Origin: Limanda limanda
Taxonomy: Eukaryota > Chordata > Actinopteri > Pleuronectiformes > Pleuronectidae
Direction of reading: 5' to 3'
Assembly: GCF_963576545.1 (NCBI RefSeq)
Contig: NW_026870425.1
Span: 186,001 to 250,000 of the forward strand
Length of the DNA stretch: 64,000 nt
Shown: one piece after another, positions 1 to 10,400 of the stretch
Layout: each line of letters starts with the position of its first letter
Position numbering within the stretch: position 1 is the stretch's first letter
Program-made: the position numbers and the translations under genes
The notes under the pieces: model-generated
The model's database searches: none
What the model saw: the letters and a program-made list of their open reading frames with translations, nothing else
Told to the model about the DNA's origin: nothing

Positions 1-56
1 GGGGATGGTACCAATCGATCCGCAGGACCCAAATTAGTCCAGATGCAACCACTTTC
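1..56 (+). repeat. Partial type B monomer at left edge
   Basis: These bases match the last 56 positions of the B consensus, from the GGGGATGGTACC segment to the CACTTTC end. The array therefore continues to the left of the window. Confidence 0.95.
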
Positions 57-219
57 CAAGTCTCTCCGACCTTCACAAAAAAAGTTATTCAAGAATATCT
101 CTTTCTCCTATGTGCTTTCATCCCTAACCCTAACCCTAACCCTTACGAAAGTCGGAGAAGCTCAAGGATGGTACCGATCGATGTGCGCTACCCCATTTAG
201 TGGGGGTAGAGCCTACTTG

Positions 220-264
220 CAAGTCTCTCCGACCTTCACAAAAAAAGTTATTCAAGAATATCTC
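220..264 (+). repeat. Shared 45-bp head of A and B monomers
   Basis: The first 45 bases of the monomer are identical in the A and B consensus, although the rest differs strongly. The head contains CTCTCCGACCTTC, an A7 tract and an AT-rich stretch ending in ATATCTC. Recurrent variants are few: C to A extending the A tract (for example in the monomers at 6178 and 6333), A to C inside the tract (B at 6822), and C to T in CTCCGACC (A at 38105). Either ongoing sequence exchange between A and B or constraint on a protein-binding box could explain the identity. Confidence 0.9.
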
Positions 265-321
265 TTTCTCCTATGTGCTTTCATCCCTAACCCTAACCCT
301 AACCCTTCCGAAAGTCGGAGA
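226..321. other. Head-to-tail dyad enclosing the A core (reference copy)
   Basis: The 12 bases at 226-237 (TCTCCGACCTTC) are complementary at 11 of 12 positions to those at 310-321 (GAAAGTCGGAGA). The paired arms bracket the rest of the head and the complete A-specific core with its telomere motif. At DNA level this is an imperfect inverted repeat about 72 bp apart. Confidence 0.8.
285..305 (+). repeat. Telomere-like motif (CCCTAA)3CCC in the A core
   Basis: Three full CCCTAA units plus a final CCC lie in the A-specific core, and are followed by TTCCG. CCCTAA is the C-strand of the TTAGGG telomere repeat. The minus strand carries four GGG tracts separated by TTA, the minimum for a telomeric-type G-quadruplex; the plus strand could form an i-motif. 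The motif recurs at offset 66-86 of essentially every A monomer, so about 270 copies are spread at 163-481 bp intervals. Known exceptions are listed separately. It is too short in each monomer to be a working telomere. Confidence 0.96.
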
Positions 322-350
322 AGCTCAAGGATGGTACCGATCGATGCGCG

Positions 351-372
351 CTACCCCATTTAGTGGGGGTAG
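351..372. other. Short hairpin in the A tail
   Basis: Arms CTACCCC and GGGGTAG (7 bp) flank an 8-nt loop, ATTTAGTG. Flanking GC/GC bases could extend the stem beyond one G-A mismatch. The element is present in most A monomers and absent from B, whose aligned tail lacks both arms. Frequent variants break one arm without a compensating change in the other (CAACCCC at 6015 and 21562 monomers; GGGGTCG at 6496 and 22043 monomers), which argues against strong selection on base pairing. Confidence 0.75.
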
Positions 373-871
373 AGCCTACTTGCAAGTCTCTCCGACCTTC
401 ACAAAAAAAGTTATTCAAGAATATCTCTTTCTCCTATGTGCTTTCATCCCTAACCCTAACCCTAACCCTTCCGAAAGTCGGAGAAGCTCAAGGATGGTAC
501 CGATCGATGCGCGCTACCCCATTTAGTGGGGGTAGAGCCTACTTGCAAGTCTCTCCGACCTTCACAAAAAAAGTTATTCAAGAATATCTCTTTCTCCTAT
601 GTGCTTTCATCCCTAACCCTAACCCTAACCCTTCCGAAAGTCGGAGAAGCTCAAGGATGGTACCGATCGATGCGCGCTACCCCATTTAGTGGGGGTAGAG
701 CCTACTTGCAAGTCTCTCCGACCTTCACAAAAAAAGTTATTCAAGAATATCTCTTTCTCCTATGTGCTTTCATCCCTAACCCTAACCCTAACCCTTCCGA
801 AAGTCGGAGAAGCTCAAGGATGGTACCGATCGATGCGCGCTACCCCATTTAGTGGGGGTAGAGCCTACTTG

Positions 872-1026
872 CAAGTCTCTCCGACCTTCACAAAAAAAGT
901 TATTCAAGAATATCTCCTCAGATTTGGGGGAATTTCGTCGGTCGACCTCTTCCGAAGGTCGTACAAGCTCGGGGATGGTACCAATCGATCCGCAGGACCC
1001 AAATTAGTCCAGATGCAACCACTTTC
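872..1026 (+). repeat. Type B monomer, reference copy (155 bp)
   Basis: B starts with the same 45-bp head as A (872-916). It then has a 33-bp core (917-949) unrelated to the A core, containing a GGGGG run and the palindrome GGTCGACC with a SalI site. Its 77-bp tail (950-1026) aligns without gaps to the A tail at 54 of 77 positions by hand count; similarity is about 80% in the first 50 bases and falls away in the last 27. B has no telomere motif and lacks the A hairpin. It contains nine CpGs. A and B thus descend from one ancestral monomer with a replaced core. Confidence 0.97.
878..965. other. Head-to-tail dyad enclosing the B core (reference copy)
   Basis: The same head segment (878-889) is complementary at 10 of 12 positions to 954-965 in the B tail, including a perfect 8-bp CGACCTTC/GAAGGTCG match. 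The dyad is in the same place as in A, but the mismatches differ and the enclosed core is unrelated. Confidence 0.7.
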
Positions 1027-2550
1027 CAAGTCTCTCCGACCTTCACAAAAAAAGTTATTCAAGAATATCTCTTTCTCCTATGTGCTTTCATCCCTAACCC
1101 TAACCCTAACCCTTACGAAAGTCGGAGAAGCTCAAGGATGGTACCGATCGATGTGCGCTACCCCATTTAGTGGGGGTAGAGCCTACTTGCAAGTCTCTCC
1201 GACCTTCACAAAAAAAGTTATTCAAGAATATCTCTTTCTCCTATGTGCTTTCATCCCTAACCCTAACCCTAACCCTTCCGAAAGTCGGAGAAGCTCAAGG
1301 ATGGTACCGATCGATGCGCGCTACCCCATTTAGTGGGGGTAGAGCCTACTTGCAAGTCTCTCCGACCTTCACAAAAAAAGTTATTCAAGAATATCTCTTT
1401 CTCCTATGTGCTTTCATCCCTAACCCTAACCCTAACCCTTCCGAAAGTCGGAGAAGCTCAAGGATGGTACCGATCGATGCGCGCTACCCCATTTAGTGGG
1501 GGTAGAGCCTACTTGCAAGTCTCTCCGACCTTCACAAAAAAAGTTATTCAAGAATATCTCTTTCTCCTATGTGCTTTCATCCCTAACCCTAACCCTAACC
1601 CTTCCGAAAGTCGGAGAAGCTCAAGGATGGTACCGATCGATGCGCGCTACCCCATTTAGTGGGGGTAGAGCCTACTTGCAAGTCTCTCCGACCTTCACAA
1701 AAAAAGTTATTCAAGAATATCTCTTTCTCCTATGTGCTTTCATCCCTAACCCTAACCCTAACCCTTCCGAAAGTCGGAGAAGCTCAAGGATGGTACCGAT
1801 CGATGCGCGCTACCCCATTTAGTGGGGGTAGAGCCTACTTGCAAGTCTCTCCGACCTTCACAAAAAAAGTTATTCAAGAATATCTCCTCAGATTTGGGGG
1901 AATTTCGTCGGTCGACCTCTTCCGAAGGTCGTACAAGCTCGGGGATGGTACCAATCGATCCGCAGGACCCAAATTAGTCCAGATGCAACCACTTTCCAAG
2001 TCTCTCCGACCTTCACAAAAAAAGTTATTCAAGAATATCTCTTTCTCCTATGTGCTTTCATCCCTAACCCTAACCCTAACCCTTACGAAAGTCGGAGAAG
2101 CTCAAGGATGGTACCGATCGATGTGCGCTACCCCATTTAGTGGGGGTAGAGCCTACTTGCAAGTCTCTCCGACCTTCACAAAAAAAGTTATTCAAGAATA
2201 TCTCTTTCTCCTATGTGCTTTCATCCCTAACCCTAACCCTAACCCTTCCGAAAGTCGGAGAAGCTCAAGGATGGTACCGATCGATGCGCGCTACCCCATT
2301 TAGTGGGGGTAGAGCCTACTTGCAAGTCTCTCCGACCTTCACAAAAAAAGTTATTCAAGAATATCTCTTTCTCCTATGTGCTTTCATCCCTAACCCTAAC
2401 CCTAACCCTTCCGAAAGTCGGAGAAGCTCAAGGATGGTACCGATCGATGCGCGCTACCCCATTTAGTGGGGGTAGAGCCTACTTGCAAGTCTCTCCGACC
2501 TTCACAAAAAAAGTTATTCAAGAATATCTCTTTCTCCTATGTGCTTTCAT

Positions 2551-2571
2551 CCCTAACCCTAACCGTAACCC
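2551..2571 (+). repeat. Telomere-like motif with a broken third CCC tract
   Basis: In the A monomer at 2486 the third tract reads CCG (C to G at 2565). The minus strand keeps only three uninterrupted GGG tracts. Confidence 0.95.
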
Positions 2572-3284
2572 TTCCGAAAGTCGGAGAAGCTCAAGGATGG
2601 TACCGATCGATGCGCGCTACCCCATTTAGTGGGGGTAGAGCCTACTTGCAAGTCTCTCCGACCTTCACAAAAAAAGTTATTCAAGAATATCTCCTCAGAT
2701 TTGGGGGAATTTCGTCGGTCGACCTCTTCCGAAGGTCGTACAAGCTCGGGGATGGTACCAATCGATCCGCAGGACCCAAATTAGTCCAGATGCAACCACT
2801 TTCCAAGTCTCTCCGACCTTCACAAAAAAAGTTATTCAAGAATATCTCTTTCTCCTATGTGCTTTCATCCCTAACCCTAACCCTAACCCTTCCGAAAGTC
2901 GGAGAAGCTCAAGGATGGTACCGATCGATGCGCGCTACCCCATTTAGTGGGGGTAGAGCCTACTTGCAAGTCTCTCCGACCTTCACAAAAAAAGTTATTC
3001 AAGAATATCTCCTCAGATTTGGGGGAATTTCGTCGGTCGACCTCTTCCGAAGGTCGTACAAGCTCGGGGATGGTACCAATCGATCCGCAGGACCCAAATT
3101 AGTCCAGATGCAACCACTTTCCAAGTCTCTCCGACCTTCACAAAAAAAGTTATTCAAGAATATCTCTTTCTCCTATGTGCTTTCATCCCTAACCCTAACC
3201 CTAACCCTTCCGAAAGTCGGAGAAGCTCAAGGATGGTACCGATCGATGTGCGCTACCCCATTTAGTGGGGGTAGAGCCTACTTG

Positions 3285-3446
3285 CAAGTCTCTCCGACCT
3301 TCAAAAAAAAGTTATTCAAGAATATCTCTTTCTCCTATGTGCTTTCATCCCTAACCCTAACCCTAACCCTTCCGAAAGTCGGAGAAGCTCAAGGATGGTA
3401 CCAATCGATGCGCGCTACCCCATTTAGTGGGGGTAGAGCCTACTTG
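3285..3446 (+). repeat. Type A monomer with a 1-bp deletion (162 bp)
   Basis: The head reads CTTCAAAAAAAAGTT, one base shorter than the standard CTTCACAAAAAAAGTT. This is the only single-base length change in the window. The tail also has the B-like ACCAATCGATG in place of ACCGATCGATG. Confidence 0.9.
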
Positions 3447-5851
3447 CAAGTCTCTCCGACCTTCACAAAAAAAGTTATTCAAGAATATCTCTTTCTCCTA
3501 TGTGCTTTCATCCCTAACCCTAACCCTAACCCTTCCGAAAGTCGGAGAAGCTCAAGGATGGTACCGATCGATGCGCGCTACCCCATTTAGTGGGGGTAGA
3601 GCCTACTTGCAAGTCTCTCCGACCTTCACAAAAAAAGTTATTCAAGAATATCTCTTTCTCCTATGTGCTTTCATCCCTAACCCTAACCCTAACCCTTCCG
3701 AAAGTCGGAGAAGCTCAAGGATGGTACCGATCGATGCGCGCTACCCCATTTAGTGGGGGTAGAGCCTACTTGCAAGTCTCTCCGACCTTCACAAAAAAAG
3801 TTATTCAAGAATATCTCCTCAGATTTGGGGGAATTTCGTCGGTCGACCTCTTCCGAAGGTCGTACAAGCTCGGGGATGGTACCAATCGATCCGCAGGACC
3901 CAAATTAGTCCAGATGCAACCACTTTCCAAGTCTCTCCGACCTTCACAAAAAAAGTTATTCAAGAATATCTCTTTCTCCTATGTGCTTTCATCCCTAACC
4001 CTAACCCTAACCCTTCCGAAAGTCGGAGAAGCTCAAGGATGGTACCGATCGATGCGCGCTACCCCATTTAGTGGGGGTAGAGCCTACTTGCAAGTCTCTC
4101 CGACCTTCACAAAAAAAGTTATTCAAGAATATCTCCTCAGATTTGGGGGAATTTCGTCGGTCGACCTCTTCCGAAGGTCGTACAAGCTCGGGGATGGTAC
4201 CAATCGATCCGCAGGACCCAAATTAGTCCAGATGCAACCACTTTCCAAGTCTCTCCGACCTTCACAAAAAAAGTTATTCAAGAATATCTCTTTCTCCTAT
4301 GTGCTTTCATCCCTAACCCTAACCCTAACCCTTCCGAAAGTCGGAGAAGCTCAAGGATGGTACCGATCGATGCGCGCTACCCCATTTAGTGGGGGTAGAG
4401 CCTACTTGCAAGTCTCTCCGACCTTCACAAAAAAAGTTATTCAAGAATATCTCTTTCTCCTATGTGCTTTCATCCCTAACCCTAACCCTAACCCTTCCGA
4501 AAGTCGGAGAAGCTCAAGGATGGTACCGATCGATGCGCGCTACCCCATTTAGTGGGGGTAGAGCCTACTTGCAAGTCTCTCCGACCTTCACAAAAAAAGT
4601 TATTCAAGAATATCTCCTCAGATTTGGGGGAATTTCGTCGGTCGACCTCTTCCGAAGGTCGTACAAGCTCGGGGATGGTACCAATCGATCCGCAGGACCC
4701 AAATTAGTCCAGATGCAACCACTTTCCAAGTCTCTCCGACCTTCACAAAAAAAGTTATTCAAGAATATCTCTTTCTCCTATGTGCTTTCATCCCTAACCC
4801 TAACCCTAACCCTTCCGAAAGTCGGAGAAGCTCAAGGATGGTACTGATCGATGCGCGCTACCCCATTTAGTGGGGGTAGAGCCTACTTGCAAGTCTCTCC
4901 GACCTTCACAAAAAACGTTATTCAAGAATATCTCTTTCTCCTATGTGCTTTCATCCCTAACCCTAACCCTAACCCTTCCGAAAGTCGGAGAAGCTCAAGG
5001 ATGGTACCGATCGATGCGCGCTACCCCATTTAGTGGGGGTAGAGCCTACTTGCAAGTCTCTCCGACCTTCACAAAAAAAGTTATTCAAGAATATCTCCTC
5101 AGATTTGGGGGAATTTCGTCGGTCGACCTCTTCCGAAGGTCGTACAAGCTCGGGGATGGTACCAATCGATCCGCAGGACCCAAATTAGTCCAGATGCAAC
5201 CACTTTCCAAGTCTCTCCGACCTTCACAAAAAAAGTTATTCAAGAATATCTCTTTCTCCTATGTGCTTTCATCCCTAACCCTAACCCTAACCCTTCCGAA
5301 AGTCGGAGAAGCTCAAGGATGGTACCGATCGATGCGCGCTACCCCATTTAGTGGGGGTAGAGCCTACTTGCAAGTCTCTCCGACCTTCACAAAAAAAGTT
5401 ATTCAAGAATATCTCTTTCTCCTATGTGCTTTCATCCCTAACCCTAACCCTAACCCTTCCGAAAGTCGGAGAAGCTCAAGGATGGTACCGATCGATGCGC
5501 GCTACCCCATTTAGTGGGGGTAGAGCCTACTTGCAAGTCTCTCCGACCTTCACAAAAAAAGTTATTCAAGAATATCTCTTTCTCCTATGTGCTTTCATCC
5601 CTAACCCTAACCCTAACCCTTCCGAAAGTCGGAGAAGCTCAAGGATGGTACCGATCGATGCGCGCAACCCCATTTAGTGGGGGTAAAGCCTACTTGCAAG
5701 TCTCTCCGACCTTCACAAAAAAAGTTATTCAAGAATATCTCCTCAGATTTGGGGGAATTTCGTCGGTCGACCTCTTCCGAAGGTCGTACAAGCTCGGGGA
5801 TGATACCAATCGATCCGCAGGACCCAAATTAGTCCAGATGCAACCACTTTC

Positions 5852-7302
5852 CAAGTCTCTCCGACCTTCACAAAAAAAGTTATTCAAGAATATCTCTTTC
5901 TCCTATGTGCTTTCATCCCTAACCCTAACCCTAACCCTTCCGAAAGTCGGAGAAGCTCAAGGATGGTACTGATCGATGCGCGCTACCCCATTTAGTGGGG
6001 GTAGAGCCTACTTGCAAGTCTCTCCGACCTTCACAAAAAAAGTTATTCAAGAATATCTCTTTCTCCTATGTGCTTTCATCCCTAACCCTAACCCTAACCC
6101 TTCCGAAAGTCGGAGAAGCTCAAGGATGGTACCGATCGATGTGCGCAACCCCATTTAGTGGGGGTAGAGCCTACTTGCAAGTCTCTCCGACCTTCAAAAA
6201 AAAAGTTATTCAAGAATATCTCCTCAGATTTGGGGGAATTTCGTTGGTCGACCTCTTCCGAAGGTCGTACAAGCTCGGGGATGGTACCAATCGATCCGCA
6301 GGACCCAAATTAGTCCAGATGCAACCACTTTCCAAGTCTCTCCGACCTTCAAAAAAAAAGTTATTCAAGAATATCTCTTTCTCCTATGTGCTTTCATCCC
6401 TAACCCTAACCCTAACCCTTCCGAAAGTCGGAGAAGCTCAAGGATGGTACCGATCGATGTGCGCTACCCCATTTAGTGGGGGTAGAGCCTACTTGCAAGT
6501 CTCTCCGACCTTCACAAAAAAAGTTATTCAAGAATATCTCTTTCTCCTATGTGCTTTCATCCCTAACCCTAACCCTAACCCTTCCGAAAGTCGGAGAAGC
6601 TCAAGGATGGTACCGATCGATGCGCGCTACCCCATTTAGTGGGGGTCGAGCCTACTTGCAAGTCTCTCCGACCTTCACAAAAAAAGTTATTCAAGAATAT
6701 CTCTTTCTCCTATGTGCTTTCATCCCTAACCCTAACCCTAACCCTTCCGAAAGTCGGAGAAGCTCAAGGATGGTACCGATCGATGCGCGCTACCCCATTT
6801 AGTGGGGGTAGAGCCTACTTGCAAGTCTCTCCGACCTTCACAAAACAAGTTATTCAAGAATATCTCCTCAGATTTGGGGGAATTTCGTCGGTCGACCTCT
6901 TCCGAAGGTCATACAAGCTCGGGGATGGTACCAATCGATCCGCAGGACCCAAATTAGTCCAGATGCAACCACTTTCCAAGTCTCTCCGACCTTCACAAAA
7001 AAAGTTATTCAAGAATATCTCTTTCTCCTATGTGCTTTCATCCCTAACCCTAACCCTAACCCTTCCGAAAGTCGGAGAAGCTCAAGGATGGTACCGATCG
7101 ATGCGCGCTACCCCATTTAGTGGGGGTAGAGCCTACTTGCAAGTCTCTCCGACCTTCACAAAAAAAGTTATTCAAGAATATCTCTTTCTCCTATGTGCTT
7201 TCATCCCTAACCCTAACCCTAACCCTTCCGAAAGTCGGAGAAGCTCAAGGATGGTACCGATCGATGTGAGCAACCCCATTTAGTGGGGGTAGAGCCTACT
7301 TG
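5852..7302 (+). repeat. Left flank module duplicated at 21399-22849
   Basis: The monomer series A, A, B, A, A, A, B, A, A (starts 5852, 6015, 6178, 6333, 6496, 6659, 6822, 6977, 7140) recurs 15,547 bp downstream with the same linked markers: CGCAACCCC, 9-A tract in B and in the next A, GGGGGTCGAG, then AAAACAAG plus GGTCATAC. The correspondence ends after the monomer at 7140, where the next monomer is B here and A there. Confidence 0.85.
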
Positions 7303-7457
7303 CAAGTCTCTCCGACCTTCAAAAAAAAAGTTATTCAAGAATATCTCCTCAGATTTGGGGGAATTTCGTCGGTCGACCTCTTCCGAAGGTCGTACAAGCT
7401 CGGGGATGGTACCAATCGATCCGCAGGACCCAAATTAGTCCAGATGCAACCACTTTC

Positions 7458-10400
7458 CAAGTCTCTCCGACCTTCACAAAAAAAGTTATTCAAGAATATC
7501 TCTTTCTCCTATGTGCTTTCATCCCTAACCCTAACCCTAACCCTTCCGAAAGTCGGAGAAGCTCAAGGATGGTACCGATCGATGCGCGCTACCCCATTTA
7601 GTGGGGGTAGAGCCTACTTGCAAGTCTCTCCGACCTTCACAAAAAAAGTTATTCAAGAATATCTCTTTCTCCTATGTGCTTTCATCCCTAACCCTAACCC
7701 TAACCCTTCCGAAAGTCGGAGAAGCTCAAGGATGGTACCGATCGATGCGCGCTACCCCATTTAGTGGGGGTAGAGCCTACTTGCAAGTCTCTCCGACCTT
7801 CACAAAAAAAGTTATTCAAGAATATCTCTTTCTCCTATGTGCTTTCATCCCTAACCCTAACCCTAACCCTTCCGAAAGTCGGAGAAGCTCAAGGATGGTA
7901 CCGATCGATGCGCGCTACCCCATTTAGTGGGGGTAGAGCCTACTTGAAAGTCTCTCCGACCTTCACAAAAAAAGTTATTCAAGAATATCTCCTCAGATTT
8001 GGGGGAATTTCGTCGGTCGACCTCTTCCGAAGGTCATACAAGCTCGGGGATGGTACCAATCGATCCGCAGGACCCAAATTAGTCCAGATGCAACCACTTT
8101 CCAAGTCTCTCCGACCTTCACAAAAAAAGTTATTCAAGAATATCTCTTTCTCCTATGTGCTTTCATCCCTAACCCTAACCCTAACCCTTCCGAAAGTCGG
8201 AGAAGCTCAAGGATGGTACCGATCGATGCGCGCTACCCCATTTAGTGGGGGTAGAGCCTACTTGCAAGTCTCTCCGACCTTCACAAAACAAGTTATTCAA
8301 GAATATCTCCTCAGATTTGGGGGAATTTCGTCGGTCGACCTCTTCCGAAGGTCATACAAGCTCGGGGATGGTACCAATCGATCCGCAGGACCCAAATTAG
8401 TCCAGATGCAACCACTTTCCAAGTCTCTCCGACCTTCACAAAAAAAGTTATTCAAGAATATCTCTTTCTCCTATGTGCTTTCATCCCTAACCCTAACCCT
8501 AACCCTTCCGAAAGTCGGAGAAGCTCAAGGATGGTACCGATCGATGCGCGCTACCCCATTTAGTGGGGGTAGAGCCTACTTGCAAGTCTCTCCGACCTTC
8601 ACAAAAAAAGTTATTCAAGAATATCTCTTTCTCCTATGTGCTTTCATCCCTAACCCTAACCCTAACCCTTCCGAAAGTCGGAGAAGCTCAAGGATGGTAC
8701 CGATCGATGTGAGCAACCCCATTTAGTGGGGGTAGAGCCTACTTGCAAGTCTCTCCGACCTTCAAAAAAAAAGTTATTCAAGAATATCTCCTCAGATTTG
8801 GGGGAATTTCGTCGGTCGACCTCTTCCGAAGGTCGTACAAGCTCGGGGATGGTACCAATCGATCCGCAGGACCCAAATTAGTCCAGATGCAACCACTTTC
8901 CAAGTCTCTCCGACCTTCACAAAAAAAGTTATTCAAGAATATCTCTTTCTCCTATGTGCTTTCATCCCTAACCCTAACCCTAACCCTTCCGAAAGTCGGA
9001 GAAGCTCAAGGATGGTACCGATCGATGCGCGCTACCCCATTTAGTGGGGGTAGAGCCTACTTGCAAGTCTCTCCGACCTTCACAAAAAAAGTTATTCAAG
9101 AATATCTCTTTCTCCTATGTGCTTTCATCCCTAACCCTAACCCTAACCCTTCCGAAAGTCGGAGAAGCTCAAGGATGGTACCGATCGATGCGCGCTACCC
9201 CATTTAGTGGGAGTAGAGCCTACTTGCAAGTCTCTCCGACCTTCACAAAAAAAGTTATTCAAGAATATCTCTTTCTCCTATGTGCTTTCATCCCTAACCC
9301 TAACCCTAACCCTTCCGAAAGTCGGAGAAGCTCAAGGATGGTACCGATCGATGCGCGCTACCCCATTTAGTGGGGGTAGAGCCTACTTGAAAGTCTCTCC
9401 GACCTTCACAAAAAAAGTTATTCAAGAATATCTCCTCAGATTTGGGGGAATTTCGTCGGTCGACCTCTTCCAAAGGTCGTACAAGCTCGGGGATGGTACC
9501 AATCGATCCGCAGGACCCAAATTAGTCCAGATGCAACCACTTTCCAAGTCTCTCCGACCTTCACAAAAAAAGTTATTCAAGAATATCTCTTTCTCCTATG
9601 TGCTTTCATCCCTAACCCTAACCCTAACCCTTCCGAAAGTCGGAGAAGCTCAAGGATGGTACCGATCGATGCGCGCTACCCCATTTAGTGGGGGTAGAGC
9701 CTACTTGAAAGTCTCTCCGACCTTCACAAAAAAAGTTATTCAAGAATATCTCCTCAGATTTGGGGGAATTTCGTCGGTCGACCTCTTCCGAAGGTCATAC
9801 AAGCTCGGGGATGGTACCAATCGATCCGCAGGACCCAAATTAGTCCAGATGCAACCACTTTCCAAGTCTCTCCGACCTTCACAAAAAAAGTTATTCAAGA
9901 ATATCTCTTTCTCCTATGTGCTTTCATCCCTAACCCTAACCCTAACCCTTCCGAAAGTCGGAGAAGCTCAAGGATGGTACCGATCGATGCGCGCTACCCC
10001 ATTTAGTGGGGGTAGAGCCTACTTGCAAGTCTCTCCGACCTTCACAAAACAAGTTATTCAAGAATATCTCCTCAGATTTGGGGGAATTTCGTCGGTCGAC
10101 CTCTTCCGAAGGTCATACAAGCTCGGGGATGGTACCAATCGATCCGCAGGACCCAAATTAGTCCAGATGCAACCACTTTCCAAGTCTCTCCGACCTTCAC
10201 AAAAAAAGTTATTCAAGAATATCTCTTTCTCCTATGTGCTTTCATCCCTAACCCTAACCCTAACCCTTCCGAAAGTCGGAGAAGCTCAAGGATGGTACCG
10301 ATCGATGCGCGCTACCCCATTTAGTGGGGGTAGAGCCTACTTGCAAGTCTCTCCGACCTTCACAAAAAAAGTTATTCAAGAATATCTCTTTCTCCTATGT

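Larger units (their letters stand above)
220..382 (+). repeat. Type A monomer, reference copy (163 bp)
   Basis: This copy matches the commonest form of A. It has three parts: a 45-bp head (220-264) shared with B, a 41-bp A-specific core (265-305) ending in the telomere-like block, and a 77-bp tail (306-382). The tail holds a KpnI site (GGTACC), overlapping CGATCG and ATCGAT palindromes, a GCGCGC run and a short hairpin. It contains seven CpG dinucleotides. The length is near that of one nucleosome with linker, as in many centromeric satellites. No open frame survives a single copy plus its neighbour without a shift, because 163 is not a multiple of three. Confidence 0.97.
57..2803 (+). repeat. 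HOR I: 970-bp unit (five A plus one B), two full copies and one shortened
   Basis: Copy 1 is 57-1026 (A at 57, 220, 383, 546, 709; B at 872). Copy 2 is 1027-1996 (A at 1027, 1190, 1353, 1516, 1679; B at 1842). Copy 3 is 1997-2803 and has four A and one B (A at 1997, 2160, 2323, 2486; B at 2649). The first A of each copy carries two marker changes, CCCTTACG instead of CCCTTCCG and GATGTGCG instead of GATGCGCG, so the copies are true HOR repeats and not just monomer repeats. The third copy has lost one A monomer. Confidence 0.93.
2804..7457 (+). repeat. Irregular A/B block between HOR I and HOR II
   Basis: Monomer order is AB, A4B, AB, A2B, A2B, A3B, A2B, A3B, A2B. B monomers start at 2967, 3773, 4091, 4572, 5053, 5697, 6178, 6822 and 7303. 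No single HOR period runs through it, but segments offset by 1,125 bp (five A plus two B) resemble each other, for example the monomers at 4890 and 6015. Markers typical of the 21-30 kb mosaic first appear here: CGCAACCCC in the hairpin (6015), a 9-A tract (6178, 6333), GGGGGTCGAG (6496) and AAAACAAG with GGTCATAC (6822). Confidence 0.9.

Noticed and set aside
285..305. Integrated viral telomere-like repeat region
   Set aside because: There is no viral gene or other viral sequence in the window, and the motif is a fixed part of a host-type satellite monomer.
226..321. Terminal inverted repeats of a small transposon around the core
   Set aside because: The arms are imperfect, there is no target-site duplication, and no monomer without a core exists in the window. 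It is kept only as a structural observation.
351..372. Rho-independent terminator
   Set aside because: The hairpin is short and no T-run follows; the context is eukaryotic satellite DNA.
351..400. tRNA-like or RNA polymerase III promoter (A box around TTAGTGG)
   Set aside because: Only part of an A box matches, and no B box (GGTTCGANNCC) follows; the B core GGTCGACC lacks the TTC and the spacing is wrong. No cloverleaf can be drawn.
872..1026. CENP-B box
   Set aside because: I looked for TTCG, four bases, A, two bases, CGGG on both strands in the A and B consensus. TTCG in the B core is not followed by the required A and CGGG, and the CGGGG of the tail has no TTCG at the right distance.
3285..3446. 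Frameshifted pseudogene
   Set aside because: The 1-bp deletion joins frames of repeat-derived open frames only; no gene is present to be broken.
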